Positions 46,513-55,508 of a stretch of DNA of 64,000 bases are shown here, in pieces. The translations under genes were made by a program, and so were the position numbers. The stretch is from Lachnospiraceae bacterium UBA7054 (lineage in GTDB: Bacteria; Bacillota; Clostridia; Lachnospirales; Lachnospiraceae). The notes under the pieces were generated by a model. It did no database searches. It had not been told where the DNA came from and was given only the letters and a program-made list of their open reading frames with translations. The DNA lies in contig DLAF01000053.1 of the NCBI GenBank assembly GCA_002492725.1, positions 10,345 through 74,344 of the forward strand. The letters are read 5' to 3'. How positions within the stretch are numbered: the stretch's first letter is position 1; every line of letters begins with the position of its first letter.

Positions 46513-47211
46513 ATGGTGAATAAGCAAAAAATTTTAATTGTGGACGATGACAACAATATTGCGGAGCTGATTTCTCTCTATCTGACAAAGGAATGCTTCG
46601 AGACGATGATCGTAAATGACGGCGAGTCCGCCTTAAAAGCGGCAGACAGTTTTGAGCCTAACCTGATGCTGCTGGATCTGATGCTTCCGGGCATTGACGG
46701 CTATCAAGTCTGTCGGGAGATCCGTTCCCACTCTTCTCTTCCCATCATCATGCTCTCCGCCAAAGGCGAAGTCTTTGACAAGGTGCTCGGTCTGGAGCTG
46801 GGTGCGGATGACTACATGGAAAAGCCGTTTGATTCCAAGGAACTGGTAGCCCGCGTGAAAGCCGTATTGCGCCGCTACAAACCCGCCGTTTCGGAAGCAA
46901 AGAACTCCGACGTAAAAAGCGTGGAATATCCGGATTTGATCATCAATCAGACCAATTACTCCGTGATTTACATGGGGCAGACCATCGAGATGCCTCCCAA
47001 GGAGCTGGAACTCCTCTATTTTCTGGCGTCCTCGCCCAACCACGTCTTTTCCAGAGAGCAGCTCTTGGATCAGATCTGGGGCTACGAATACATAGGCGAC
47101 AGCCGCACGGTAGATGTGCACGTCAAACGGCTCCGCGAAAAGATCAGCGACCACGAACGCTGGCGCATCGCAACCATCTGGGGCGTGGGCTACAAATTTG
47201 AAGTACGGTAA
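46513..47211 (+). CDS. OmpR-family response regulator
   Basis: A 232-residue protein with receiver (ILIVDDDNNI, phospho-site LLDLMLPGIDG) and winged-helix DNA-binding domain with LLDQIWGYEYIGDSRTVDVHV. It starts 5 bases after mutS2, whose end supplies AAGGAG. A histidine kinase follows 62 bases later; they form a two-component pair, probably cotranscribed with mutS2. The layout resembles PhoP/WalR-type regulators, but the signal and targets are unknown. Confidence 0.9.
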   Translation: MVNKQKILIVDDDNNIAELISLYLTKECFETMIVNDGESALKAADSFEPNLMLLDLMLPGIDGYQVCREIRSHSSLPIIMLSAKGEVFDKVLGLELGADDYMEKPFDSKELVARVKAVLRRYKPAVSEAKNSDVKSVEYPDLIINQTNYSVIYMGQTIEMPPKELELLYFLASSPNHVFSREQLLDQIWGYEYIGDSRTVDVHVKRLREKISDHERWRIATIWGVGYKFEVR

Positions 47212-47273
47212 GAAAGTTAAAATTTTGTCGAAATGCCGTCATATGGGCAAATTTGGTGCACGAGGATGATACG

Positions 47274-48698
47274 ATGCGAAAAACTCTCTATTTAAAGTTA
47301 ATACTGGCCTATATCATCTTTGGGCTTTTTGGTTTCCTGGTGGTGGCTACTTTTGTGTCCGACATGACCATTAGTCACCTGACAAAAGAGAAAGCCGACG
47401 CACTTTACCGCGAGGCCACTCTGATTGCAAATACCTACGCCACCGACCTCTATAACACCGATGTTGCCCTGGAAACCGTCAAGGCACAATTGGATGCGCT
47501 GGATACCTACCTGAATGCCACCATCTGGATCATCAACCCGTCCGGACGCATGATTCTTGACTCCTCCGCTCCCGTGGATGTGGAAAATGAAATTGTTGTA
47601 GAAAATTTCGACCCTACCATCACCGAAGGCTCCTATTACACGGAAGGCAGTTTTTTTGAGACTTTCGATGAAGAGATGCTGAGTGTCTTTGCTCCCATCA
47701 CTTCCGACTACAAGGTAAAGGGTTACGTAGTCATTCACGCTTCCTTAAGCAGCATTTATACTGAGGCCAATCAACTCTTAAACATTTCCTATATCATGTT
47801 GATCATCCTCTTTCTGCTGTCTCTGATCATCCTGATTTTTTTTACGGAAATGGTCTACATCCCCCTGCGTAAAATCACGGAAGCGACAGAACAGTATGCC
47901 AGCGGCAATATGCACTATGAATTCAGCGTAGAGAGCGAAGACGAAATGGGGTATCTGGCCGCAATTCTTTCCTATATGGCAAGTGAAATCGCGCGTTCGG
48001 AAGACGACCAGAAAAAGTTTGTAGCGAATGTCTCTCACGACTTCCGCTCCCCTTTGACCTCCATTGACGGCTATTTAAAGGCTATGCTGGATGGCACGAT
48101 TCCACCTGAAATGTACGAGAAATATCTGACCATTGTTTTAAACGAGACGGAGCGCCTGACGAAACTGACAAACAGCCTCCTGACGTTAAACAATCTGAAC
48201 ACGAAGGGTATCATGCTTAACAGGACGGATTTCGAGATCAACGCCGTCATCCGCAATGTAGCAGCATCCTTTGAAGGTACCTGCCGCAAAAAGACCATCG
48301 GCATCGAGCTGGTGCTCACAGGTGACGAAATGTATGTAGTCGCAGACGTAGACAAAATCCAACAGGTACTCTACAACCTTTTGGACAACGCCATTAAGTT
48401 CAGCCATCATGATTCCCTCATTAAAATAGAAACTACCGAAAAACATAATAAAATTTTTGTGAGCGTAAAAGACACCGGAATCGGCATCCCCAAAGATGAT
48501 CTGAAATTGATTTGGGACCGCTTTTACAAGTCAGACCTCTCCAGAGGCAAAGATAAAAAAGGAACGGGACTCGGCCTGTCCATCACCAAAGAAATCATAC
48601 AGGCGCACGGAGAGAATATCAATGTAATCAGTACCGAGGGTGTCGGAACGGAGTTTATTTTTTCTCTGCCGAAGTCGGATGTGGAGGATGATGACTGA
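47274..48698 (+). CDS. Sensor histidine kinase with extracellular domain and HAMP
   Basis: A 474-residue kinase. A helix at about 10-30, an extracellular domain of roughly 130 residues, and a second helix at about 168-188 are followed by HAMP, HisKA with FVANVSHDFRSPLTSI, and a HATPase domain with GTGLGLSITKEI. The start at 47274 is preceded by GAGGATG; an in-frame GTG or ATG at 47253 is possible. It pairs with the response regulator directly upstream. The extracellular domain resembles the sCache/PhoR-like type, which does not tell the ligand. Confidence 0.9.
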   Translation: MRKTLYLKLILAYIIFGLFGFLVVATFVSDMTISHLTKEKADALYREATLIANTYATDLYNTDVALETVKAQLDALDTYLNATIWIINPSGRMILDSSAPVDVENEIVVENFDPTITEGSYYTEGSFFETFDEEMLSVFAPITSDYKVKGYVVIHASLSSIYTEANQLLNISYIMLIILFLLSLIILIFFTEMVYIPLRKITEATEQYASGNMHYEFSVESEDEMGYLAAILSYMASEIARSEDDQKKFVANVSHDFRSPLTSIDGYLKAMLDGTIPPEMYEKYLTIVLNETERLTKLTNSLLTLNNLNTKGIMLNRTDFEINAVIRNVAASFEGTCRKKTIGIELVLTGDEMYVVADVDKIQQVLYNLLDNAIKFSHHDSLIKIETTEKHNKIFVSVKDTGIGIPKDDLKLIWDRFYKSDLSRGKDKKGTGLGLSITKEIIQAHGENINVISTEGVGTEFIFSLPKSDVEDDD

Positions 48699-48702
48699 GG
48701 AT

Positions 48703-49203
48703 TTATATCGTTTTTTGCCATGACAATCTGTGCAGCTCCCCTTCCGTCTGCATCCCCGCAAACCCATTCTGCCGCAGGGCTTCATACAAAACAATCGCTA
48801 CGGCATTAGAAAGATTCAACGATCTGATTTCATCCAGCATGGGAATGCGAATACAGGTTTCTTCATTTTCCACCAGAAGCTCCTCGGGGATCCCGGCACT
48901 CTCCTTACCGAACATGATATAGTCACCCGGTGAAAAATCCGCCTCCGTGTAGAGACGCTTCGCCTTTGTGGTGGCATACCAGATTTTCGCCCCGGGATTC
49001 TTTTCCTGAAATTCCTGCATATTCATATAACGGGTCACGTCCAGTTTCTCCCAGTAGTCCATACCCGCCCGTTTGATGGACTTCTCATCCAGATGAAATC
49101 CGAGCGGCTCTATCAAATGGAGCGCCGTACCCGTTGCAACACAGGTACGGCCGATATTTCCCGTATTTGCCGGAATCTCCGGCTGATGTAAGACGATGTG
49201 CAT
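48703..49203 (-). CDS. trmL: tRNA (cytidine/uridine-34-2'-O)-methyltransferase TrmL
   Basis: A 166-residue SPOUT-class enzyme starting MHIVLHQPEIPANTGNIGR. The trefoil-knot AdoMet region is FGKESAGIPEELL and IRSLNLSNAVAIVLYEA. It 2'-O-methylates the wobble base of leucine tRNAs. The start at 49203 overlaps the preceding aminotransferase stop by one base; an in-frame start 36 codons earlier would sit inside that gene. Confidence 0.9.
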   Translation of the reverse strand: MHIVLHQPEIPANTGNIGRTCVATGTALHLIEPLGFHLDEKSIKRAGMDYWEKLDVTRYMNMQEFQEKNPGAKIWYATTKAKRLYTEADFSPGDYIMFGKESAGIPEELLVENEETCIRIPMLDEIRSLNLSNAVAIVLYEALRQNGFAGMQTEGELHRLSWQKTI

Positions 49204-50372
49204 TACTTCTCTCCACGTAATCTGCTGACAAAATCCGAAAGTTTCCCAATTGCCAGTTTCAGGTTGTCTAACGAATACGCATAAGAAATCCGCAGATACC
49301 CCTCTCCGCAATCGCCAAACGCCGTACCCGGCACCACAGCCACCTTCTCCTCCGCCAAAAACCGCTCTGCAAATTCCTCGCTGGTCATACCAAACTCCTT
49401 GATGCAGGGAAATACGTAAAACGCCCCGAAAGGTTCAAAACAGGACAGCTTCATCTCCCGAAAGGCATTCATCAGATACCTTCTTCTCTGGTTGTAAGCC
49501 ATACACATTTCCCGCACGTCATCGTCCCCGTTGCGCAATGCCTCCACCGCCGCATACTGGCTGGTAGTGGGCGCGCACATAATGGCAAACTGATGAAGCT
49601 TTACCATCTGCTGCAGAATCTCCCTCGGACCGCAGGCATAGCCCAGGCGCCAGCCAGTCATCGCGTAAGCCTTGGAAAATCCATTGATCAGGATCGTCCT
49701 CTCCTGCATCCCCTCCATCTCTATGATGGACACATGCTTTTCCTTATAGGTCAGCTCTGCATAAATCTCATCCGACATCACAAGGATATCATGTTTTCTG
49801 ATCACCTCCGCAATCTCTTCCAGATCCTTTCGCTCCATAATGGCGCCCGTCGGGTTATTCGGGAAGGGCAGAATCAGTATCTTGGTCTTTTCCGTTATCG
49901 CATCCTCCAGCTCTTTTGCCGTCAAACGGAACTCATTTTCCTCCTTCAACTCAATAATGACCGGTACGCCGCCTGCCATAATGGCGCAGGGTTCATAAGA
50001 TACAAAACTCGGCTGAGGGATCAATACCTCGTCTCCCGGATTGATTACGGCGCGCAGTCCAATATCAATCGCCTCGGACCCTCCCACCGTGATCAGCACC
50101 TCGTGCTGCGGGTCGTAAGCAACGCCCTGTTTTCTCTTGATGTAATTACATATCTCCTGCCGAAGCTGTATCAAACCGCTGTTGGAAGTGTAAAATGTGC
50201 GTCCCTTTTCCAGCGAATAAATACCCTCATCCCTGATATGCCACGGCGTATCAAAATCCGGCTCGCCCACACCGAGAGATATCGCGTCATCCATTTCGCT
50301 GACAATGTCAAAAAATTTCCGAATACCCGAAGGTTTCAGCCCTACTGCCTGTTTTGATAGCATATCTTTCAC
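49203..50372 (-). CDS. PLP-dependent aminotransferase (class I/II)
   Basis: A 389-residue aminotransferase of the PatA/aromatic group. The PLP lysine is in GFSKAYAMTGWRLG; SLGVGEPDFDTP near the N-terminus and the FPNNPTG motif also fit. The likely start is GTG at 50372, which overlaps the regulator's stop (GTGA); ATG at 50363 is the alternative. Translational coupling to an Lrp-type regulator suggests the regulator controls it by sensing an amino acid. Substrate probably aromatic amino acids or aspartate. Confidence 0.85.
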   Translation of the reverse strand: MKDMLSKQAVGLKPSGIRKFFDIVSEMDDAISLGVGEPDFDTPWHIRDEGIYSLEKGRTFYTSNSGLIQLRQEICNYIKRKQGVAYDPQHEVLITVGGSEAIDIGLRAVINPGDEVLIPQPSFVSYEPCAIMAGGVPVIIELKEENEFRLTAKELEDAITEKTKILILPFPNNPTGAIMERKDLEEIAEVIRKHDILVMSDEIYAELTYKEKHVSIIEMEGMQERTILINGFSKAYAMTGWRLGYACGPREILQQMVKLHQFAIMCAPTTSQYAAVEALRNGDDDVREMCMAYNQRRRYLMNAFREMKLSCFEPFGAFYVFPCIKEFGMTSEEFAERFLAEEKVAVVPGTAFGDCGEGYLRISYAYSLDNLKLAIGKLSDFVSRLRGEK

Positions 50373-50851
50373 GGTGTCACCTTCTCTCTGGTATCTTCAT
50401 ATTTCTTTGTCAGGATCGTTCCATGATCCTTATATTTTTTCAAAATAAAATGGGTTGCTGTACTCAAAACGGAATCCAGTGTGGAAAGCTTGTCGGATAC
50501 AAAACCCGATATCTCCTTCAAAGACTTCCCCTCCAAGGTAACGAGCAGATCATACCCTCCGGAAATCAGATATACGGAAGTCACCTCCGGATATTTGTAA
50601 ATGCGCTCCGCAATATTGTCAAAGCCCTGCCCTCTCTGGGGCGTCACCCGCACCTCAATCAGCGCGGACACCTTCTCGATAGAAGTTTTCTCCCAGTCGA
50701 TCATCGTGTGATAGCCGCAGATAATTCCTTCTTCCTCCAAGGTTTGCAGCTCGTTCACCACATCAATCTCTTCCACTCCCAGAATCACCGCCAATTCTTT
50801 CAAATCTATGCGGCTGTTCCTTTCTATGATTGCCAATAACTCTTCTCTCAT
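50369..50851 (-). CDS. Lrp/AsnC-family transcriptional regulator
   Basis: A 160-residue protein with an N-terminal winged helix (ELLAIIERNSRIDLKELAVI) and a C-terminal RAM ligand-binding domain (about 70-150). The start at 50851 follows GGAGG by 8 bases; the open frame extends 31 codons further upstream into a hairpin region and is unlikely to be translated. Its stop overlaps the start of the aminotransferase. It probably regulates its own operon in response to an amino acid. Confidence 0.9.
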   Translation of the reverse strand: MREELLAIIERNSRIDLKELAVILGVEEIDVVNELQTLEEEGIICGYHTMIDWEKTSIEKVSALIEVRVTPQRGQGFDNIAERIYKYPEVTSVYLISGGYDLLVTLEGKSLKEISGFVSDKLSTLDSVLSTATHFILKKYKDHGTILTKKYEDTREKVTP

Positions 50852-50893
50852 CTTTCTTTTCCTCCATATCGGAGCGCTTTTTGCGGAGTGCGC

Positions 50894-50989
50894 GAGCCAA
50901 ATTTCAAATTTGGCTCTGCGATTCCGAGTTTGTGGCTCCGACACAAACTCGCGATTGAAAAATCAGCACATCAGTGTGATTTTTCAATC
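50894..50989 (-). repeat. Array of three hairpins upstream of the Lrp-type gene
   Basis: Three perfect inverted repeats stand in a row: 50894-50916 (10-bp stem, near-complete palindrome), 50925-50951 (10-bp stem CGAGTTTGTG with 7-base loop) and 50953-50989 (13-bp stem GATTGAAAAATCA with 11-base loop). No U-run follows any of them. They may be an intergenic repeat element or a regulated leader of the Lrp-type gene, which begins 43 bases further on. Confidence 0.8.
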
Positions 50990-51006
50990 ATCCTCCTCTG
51001 CCTATT

Positions 51007-51597
51007 TTAGTATTTTGGTTTATTCAAATACCGTTTCCTGCCCTGGTTATAGAGCACCCGCTCATTCCCCCGCGTCGTTCTGCCGATCACGACCGCCGGA
51101 ATCCCTTCTCGTAATAATGCCGCCACAAGGGGATTCCCGTTTTTTGCCGTCATCAAAAGGCAGCCACCCGACGCAAGCTCATAGGGATTCTCGCCAAAAA
51201 ACTCACAGATTTCTATAGTTTCCTGCCTGACAGGAATCTTTCTCAAATCCACTTCCAGTCCGACGCCGGCTTCCTGCGCCATTTCCCAAAGCCCTGCTAA
51301 AATTCCGCTCTGAGAAAGGCCGCGTATGCCGCAGACGCCGGACTTCATGGCGGTAGCGGCCTCCGGTACAACCGAAAGATATCTGTCAAAAGCGGCCGCC
51401 TCGTCTATCATGCGCGTCGGGAACCGTTCCCGCAGCCGTTCTCCATGCTGCCCTGCCAGTCGTGCCGTACCTTCCAGGGCGATCCACTTACTCGCCACGA
51501 TATCCTGATCCGCACACGCAGAAACGGCGCAGACTTCCCCCAGTCCCGCGCCGCCTCGCTCTCTTTCTCTATAGGATATATCGTTTTCCTGTCTCAT
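51007..51597 (-). CDS. AIR synthase-related protein, C-terminal domain only
   Basis: A 196-residue protein matching the end of HypE/PurM-like proteins: SKWIALEGTARLA, GVCGIRGLSQSGILAGLWE and IRQETIEICEFF-like stretches. The family is normally about 330 residues, with an N-terminal ATP-binding half that is absent here; the first 25 residues are unlike it. No frame upstream supplies the missing half, since 51598-51658 is short and the VanW-type gene follows. Either a free-standing domain or the remnant of a truncated gene. Confidence 0.6.
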   Translation of the reverse strand: MRQENDISYRERERGGAGLGEVCAVSACADQDIVASKWIALEGTARLAGQHGERLRERFPTRMIDEAAAFDRYLSVVPEAATAMKSGVCGIRGLSQSGILAGLWEMAQEAGVGLEVDLRKIPVRQETIEICEFFGENPYELASGGCLLMTAKNGNPLVAALLREGIPAVVIGRTTRGNERVLYNQGRKRYLNKPKY

Positions 51598-51658
51598 AGT
51601 TCATGCCTTATTCTTCATAGTAACTACATCATAACAATATAATATCTGCCACAATAAA

Positions 51659-53179
51659 TTATTCTGCTGGCGGGGGCGCTGCTTCCGGCTGTGGCGCCGG
51701 CGCCGGTTGCTGTTCCTGTGCCGCCGCTTGCGCTGCTGCCGCTTCTGCCGCTGCGCGGAAAGAACCCGCCACAGCCTTGACCTGATCTACACTGTTTGTC
51801 GCTACAGCCGCCATAATTGCATTGTAGGCGTTAGGATCTTCTGTGGCCACACCCACTGTCGCGCTTCTGGGTGCCTTCATATAGCTGCTGCTGTTTACCT
51901 GCTCGCGGCTGACCTCTACACCGTTTTCTTTCACGATCTTCCAAAGTTTTGCCTTATATCCCACATGGGCGGACTGCACACTGCAAAAGCCTACTGGCAT
52001 TGACTCATCCACATAAATCACTTCCGCATCAGGCTCGATCCGCTCGACTACTTCGCTCTCATAAATGACTTCACGGTTGCTGTCTCTCGTCTCCACACCA
52101 TAAATCGTAAAAGTAATCTGTTTCTCCGGCGTTGTATATCCTTCTATATAAATGGGATAATCCAAATTGTTTCTAAATTTAAAATCTTTTCCCGATGACT
52201 CTGCGATGGCAGCATCCGCGGAAGGCTCCACATAGGTGACGATCATGGAGTGATTATACCGCTCTACCACCTCAAGTTCCGCCAGCAATACCGCATTGTA
52301 AAGCGTGGTGGACACCTGACAGATACCGCCGCCCAGACTGTCAACTACCTGGCCGTTTAAGTAAGATGCCGCCATATAGTACCCGTTATCCTCTGAAAAC
52401 GGTGTAATCGACTCAAGCGCTGATATCTCATCTCCCGGATACATCGTGATTCCATTGAGTAACCTGCATCCGTTTGCCACGTTCGCGCTTCTGGCGCCGC
52501 CGGAAGTGGAAAAGCTGGTAGTAAAAGTTCCCAGCACATCTCTCACCTTCTCCAAATCTTCCGCCGTCCCCTGCGGCTCATCGATCCTGACCGTAAGATC
52601 TACATCACAGGCGCCCCCGTTCCAGTCTCCCGTCAGACGCTCATAAACAGACTCGACGGATGCCTCCGTATCTATCACTCTGCCGGCCTGCCCCTCTGTG
52701 ACCGAAAAGCCTTCTTCCGTCTTTTGCAGGGTTGCGTTTACGGCCTCCTGATTGTACTGCCCGGCATTCTCCTCGATCAGCGAACGGATCTTCTCCTTAT
52801 CAAAATCAAAACTTACCCGATATACCTTATTTTTATATTCAAGATTCTTTAATTCCCTGTAACAACTTAAGATATCCCCATCCCGGCCAAAATTTACCGC
52901 CTCCTCCAGGATGTCATCATTGCCCCATTTTAAGCCAAGTTCCGCCGCAGTAGCTGCGATTTCTCCCTCTTCGTCTACGTGAAGTGTGATCTGCGCATCG
53001 CCAAACCCTGCCACATACTCCTCAATCTCCTGCCTGGCCTGGCTCTTCGTCATCCCCGAGAGATCGATGTCCTCCACATAAATACCCGATTCAATTTTCT
53101 CCTCCCTGGCCTGCACCGGCATGACCGCAAATGCCGTCGCCGCAAGCGCTGCCAAAACCACAAACGAAACCCTTTTCAT
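51659..53179 (-). CDS. VanW/YoaR-type secreted or anchored envelope protein
   Basis: A 506-residue protein with a signal peptide (VVLAALAATAFAVMPVQA), one or two PG_binding_4/YoaR-like domains (about 30-230, for example GIYVEDIDLSGMTKSQA), a VanW domain with GGGICQVSTTLYNAV, a beta-rich domain, and an alanine/proline/glutamine-rich tail. VanW proteins accompany glycopeptide resistance in some strains but are mostly of unknown envelope function. GAGGT precedes the start at 53179. Confidence 0.85.
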   Translation of the reverse strand: MKRVSFVVLAALAATAFAVMPVQAREEKIESGIYVEDIDLSGMTKSQARQEIEEYVAGFGDAQITLHVDEEGEIAATAAELGLKWGNDDILEEAVNFGRDGDILSCYRELKNLEYKNKVYRVSFDFDKEKIRSLIEENAGQYNQEAVNATLQKTEEGFSVTEGQAGRVIDTEASVESVYERLTGDWNGGACDVDLTVRIDEPQGTAEDLEKVRDVLGTFTTSFSTSGGARSANVANGCRLLNGITMYPGDEISALESITPFSEDNGYYMAASYLNGQVVDSLGGGICQVSTTLYNAVLLAELEVVERYNHSMIVTYVEPSADAAIAESSGKDFKFRNNLDYPIYIEGYTTPEKQITFTIYGVETRDSNREVIYESEVVERIEPDAEVIYVDESMPVGFCSVQSAHVGYKAKLWKIVKENGVEVSREQVNSSSYMKAPRSATVGVATEDPNAYNAIMAAVATNSVDQVKAVAGSFRAAAEAAAAQAAAQEQQPAPAPQPEAAPPPAE

Positions 53180-53248
53180 AATTACCTCTGCCCCAGAGCT
53201 GATTCCATCTTTTCTCCATGTCAAAATTGCCTGCCCGAAAAATCTGTG

Positions 53249-53356
53249 CTAAAATGAATACAGCGCAGAGGCAAACATCGGAACGAGCATGGCTATTACC
53301 ACGACAATAATGATAATGGATGAAATGATCTTTCTGGTCTTTTTGTTAAATTTCAT
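53249..53356 (-). CDS. 35-residue single-helix membrane peptide
   Basis: MKFNKKTRKIISSIIIIVVV begins a 35-residue peptide: five basic residues, one hydrophobic helix, and a short tail ending LYSF. AGAGGTG sits 7 bases before the ATG. It resembles in design, but not clearly in sequence, Prli42-type mini-proteins of Firmicutes that anchor the stressosome. Very short genes like this are easily missed. It is transcribed in the same direction as the VanW-type gene, 69 bases away. Confidence 0.65.
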   Translation of the reverse strand: MKFNKKTRKIISSIIIIVVVIAMLVPMFASALYSF

Positions 53357-53399
53357 GCGAACACCTCTGTAAAGTCATTTTGACATAAAGGAATTATAT

Positions 53400-54017
53400 A
53401 TGAATTTACTACTTTTTGCAAGCACCTTCGCGCTGGCATTGGCCATCGCAATTACCTCCAAAAGAAATGTCAAAAGCAGAGCCGCCATCGAACAGGAATT
53501 TTGGGAGCGGGAAAGAGCTGCCAACAATACACGCAGAAAATCTCTGGACGATCTGGCCTACATCAGACTGCCCATGGAAATTTTTCCCATGGATCTGCTG
53601 CCTGATGATCCCAAGGTGGAAGATTACCGCCAGACCATCCTGTCACTAAAGGAGCTTCCAATCGTAAATTTCACCGGCCTCACAAACACGGACTTAAAAC
53701 TCCGCTATGGCGCACCGAACATCAACCTCCTGATTTCCTACGACCAGAGTTATACCCTGCTTGTACGCACTCTGCAGCAATGGGCGCAGGCACTCTATGA
53801 CGGAGGATATTCAAACGAAGCTTGTCAACTTCTGGAATTTTCTGTTTCCACGGGCACGGATGTCAGCGCGACCTACCGCCTGTTATGCAAAATCTATCAG
53901 GAACAGGACACGCCCGAAAAAATTTCTGCTCTTTATCTCGTTGCGGAGACCCTTAATAGCGCCAATCAAAAAACTATTGTCGGTATTCTGCAAGAAGCTG
54001 ATGGATCTTCCGCGTAG
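53400..54017 (+). CDS. Membrane-anchored protein of unknown function with helical repeat-like C-terminus
   Basis: A 205-residue protein with an N-terminal helix (LLLFASTFALALAIAI), a charged region, a LPMEIFPMD segment and a helical C-terminal half that looks like TPR or similar repeats (LQQWAQALYDGGYSNEAC). No family is recognised. AAGGA precedes the start by 8 bases. The final 44 bases overlap the convergent exonuclease gene. Confidence 0.7.
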   Translation: MNLLLFASTFALALAIAITSKRNVKSRAAIEQEFWERERAANNTRRKSLDDLAYIRLPMEIFPMDLLPDDPKVEDYRQTILSLKELPIVNFTGLTNTDLKLRYGAPNINLLISYDQSYTLLVRTLQQWAQALYDGGYSNEACQLLEFSVSTGTDVSATYRLLCKIYQEQDTPEKISALYLVAETLNSANQKTIVGILQEADGSSA

Positions 54018-54690
54018 CTTCACTGCGAGTCAGACTCTCAACCTCATAGTCTACTACCAGTTTATGCTTGTCCAGCAATTTATATAACTGCTCTTTTTGC
54101 GGTATCGTAATTGGGGTATCCTTCTTGATGGGATGGTGGAGCTGTTTTGGTACAAAGAGATTCTGTTCCCCCTCCGCACTCTCCTTTTCATAAAACGCCT
54201 CCACAAGCTTACCATATAAGGCTGTCGTAGCGCGGGCATCGTCAAGCGCTCTGTGCGCTTTGTGGGGGATTTCATAATGCTTACAAAGTGCGCCAAGGCT
54301 TCTGCTCTCCAATTCTTTCAGATATTTTCTTGCAATCTTTAAAGTATCGATCCCCTGCCGCTCGAAAGCCAGTTTCTCTCCCGCCGCCGCCCTTTTCAAA
54401 AAAGCAAAATCAAAATGTAAGCAGTGTCCAAGCAACGGCCGCTCGCCCATAAAAGCCAAAAGATCGGGAAGCACGTCAGAAACCTTTTTTGCCTCCGCAA
54501 GCTGCTCGTCCCGAATCCCCGTCAGCTCCACGATCCTTTCTTCCAACTTCCTTCCGGGGTTAACAAGGCTTGCCCACTCTCCCGTAACCACACCCTCATC
54601 GACCCGGATTGCGCCAATCTCTATGATTTTATCATACTTTGGCCGCAGCCCTGTCGTTTCCAGATCAATACATACAAACGTGTCTGTCAT
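53974..54690 (-). CDS. DnaQ-like 3'-5' exonuclease
   Basis: A 238-residue DEDDh exonuclease: motif I FVCIDLETTGL, motif II GHCLHFDFAF, motif III HRALDDARAT. It resembles the epsilon subunit or PolC exonuclease domain but stands alone; it may proofread or process nucleic acids. The C-terminal 60 residues hold a short helical, charged domain. The start at 54690 follows GGGAGG by 5 bases and overlaps the stop of a 53-codon upstream frame (ATGA). Confidence 0.85.
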   Translation of the reverse strand: MTDTFVCIDLETTGLRPKYDKIIEIGAIRVDEGVVTGEWASLVNPGRKLEERIVELTGIRDEQLAEAKKVSDVLPDLLAFMGERPLLGHCLHFDFAFLKRAAAGEKLAFERQGIDTLKIARKYLKELESRSLGALCKHYEIPHKAHRALDDARATTALYGKLVEAFYEKESAEGEQNLFVPKQLHHPIKKDTPITIPQKEQLYKLLDKHKLVVDYEVESLTRSEATRKIHQLLAEYRQ

Positions 54691-54848
54691 CGTACCCTCC
54701 CAGCTGCTGATTTTTCCTTTGCCTGGCAATATTTAACGCTCTCTAAAACACTGTCTCGTTCAAGGTCAAAAAATTTACGAATCCCATATTCTCTATATCT
54801 GTGACTGTATCGCAAAACGCCCACCACATCTTGTAGTGATTTATCCAT
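54687..54848 (-). CDS. Small 53-codon open frame coupled to exonuclease gene
   Basis: The frame starts ATGGATAAATC at 54848 and encodes MDKSLQDVVGVLRYSHRYRE and further residues ending GRVR. Its TGA overlaps the exonuclease ATG by 4 bases, typical of coupled genes. No Shine-Dalgarno is seen before it. The peptide is soluble and basic with no known family. It may be a real small protein or a leader frame. Confidence 0.4.
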   Translation of the reverse strand: MDKSLQDVVGVLRYSHRYREYGIRKFFDLERDSVLESVKYCQAKEKSAAGRVR

Positions 54849-54962
54849 TATTACAAAAAATATTACATAATTCTACAATTTATTCTATATGGAATATACT
54901 TATTAATTATTCGAATAATACGGGTGCCCAAAATAAACTAAAATGACAAAAAGGGATTACGA

Positions 54963-55316
54963 ATGAAAACAAGGATAAAAGAACTCCGAAAGGAAAAAAA
55001 TTTAACACAGCAGGCCCTTGCAAAGCGCTTGGGCATTAACCAAGCCAGCTTAAGCAAAATTGAATGTGGCACCAGCTTGCCCGATGTCGTGCTTCTAATC
55101 GATTTAGCACACTTCTTTCAAGTCACTATAGACTACATTCTATTACTTTCTAAAGAGCGTCTGGCAGCAGACTATTTCCTGGAAAATAATTTGCATCATC
55201 TTAAGAAATACCAGCACTTAATCACGATCTATCAAAAGATGAGTCAGAAACAGCAGAGAGATTTTTACAATTTTCTGTGCAGCATGTTGGGCATTGATAA
55301 TACGATGGACACGTAA
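54963..55316 (+). CDS. XRE-family HTH regulator
   Basis: A 117-residue protein; residues about 3-58 form a lambda-repressor-like helix-turn-helix (RLGINQASLSKIECGTSL). The C-terminal half is helical with no known domain. AAGGG precedes the start by 7 bases. It stands alone with AT-rich sequence on both sides; targets are unknown. Confidence 0.85.
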   Translation: MKTRIKELRKEKNLTQQALAKRLGINQASLSKIECGTSLPDVVLLIDLAHFFQVTIDYILLLSKERLAADYFLENNLHHLKKYQHLITIYQKMSQKQQRDFYNFLCSMLGIDNTMDT

Positions 55317-55452
55317 GCTGCCGCTTCGATAAGATCCTTTCTGCATATCTCTTTTTACATAGCACATCTATGCAGCGTGTCAGCGCCGTGATCATGCCAA
55401 CACTCATTTGCTGTCACATCTGCTCTTTGTGTCCTTTGAGACACTTCTTAGA

Positions 55453-55475
55453 AGGCGGGATATATTATCCCGCCT
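55453..55475. terminator. Terminator-like hairpin between XRE gene and galT
   Basis: AGGCGGGATA and TATCCCGCCT pair over 10 bp with loop TAT, between convergent genes. On the plus strand CTATTTTT follows about 12 bases on, which is a weak U-tract. Confidence 0.55.
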
Positions 55476-55508
55476 CAACTCTATTTTTATCCGTATCTTC
55501 GCTGGTCG

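Noticed and set aside
49593..50357. A 254-residue plus-strand frame opposite the aminotransferase gene
   Set aside because: Antisense shadow of a clear PLP-enzyme with its lysine motif.
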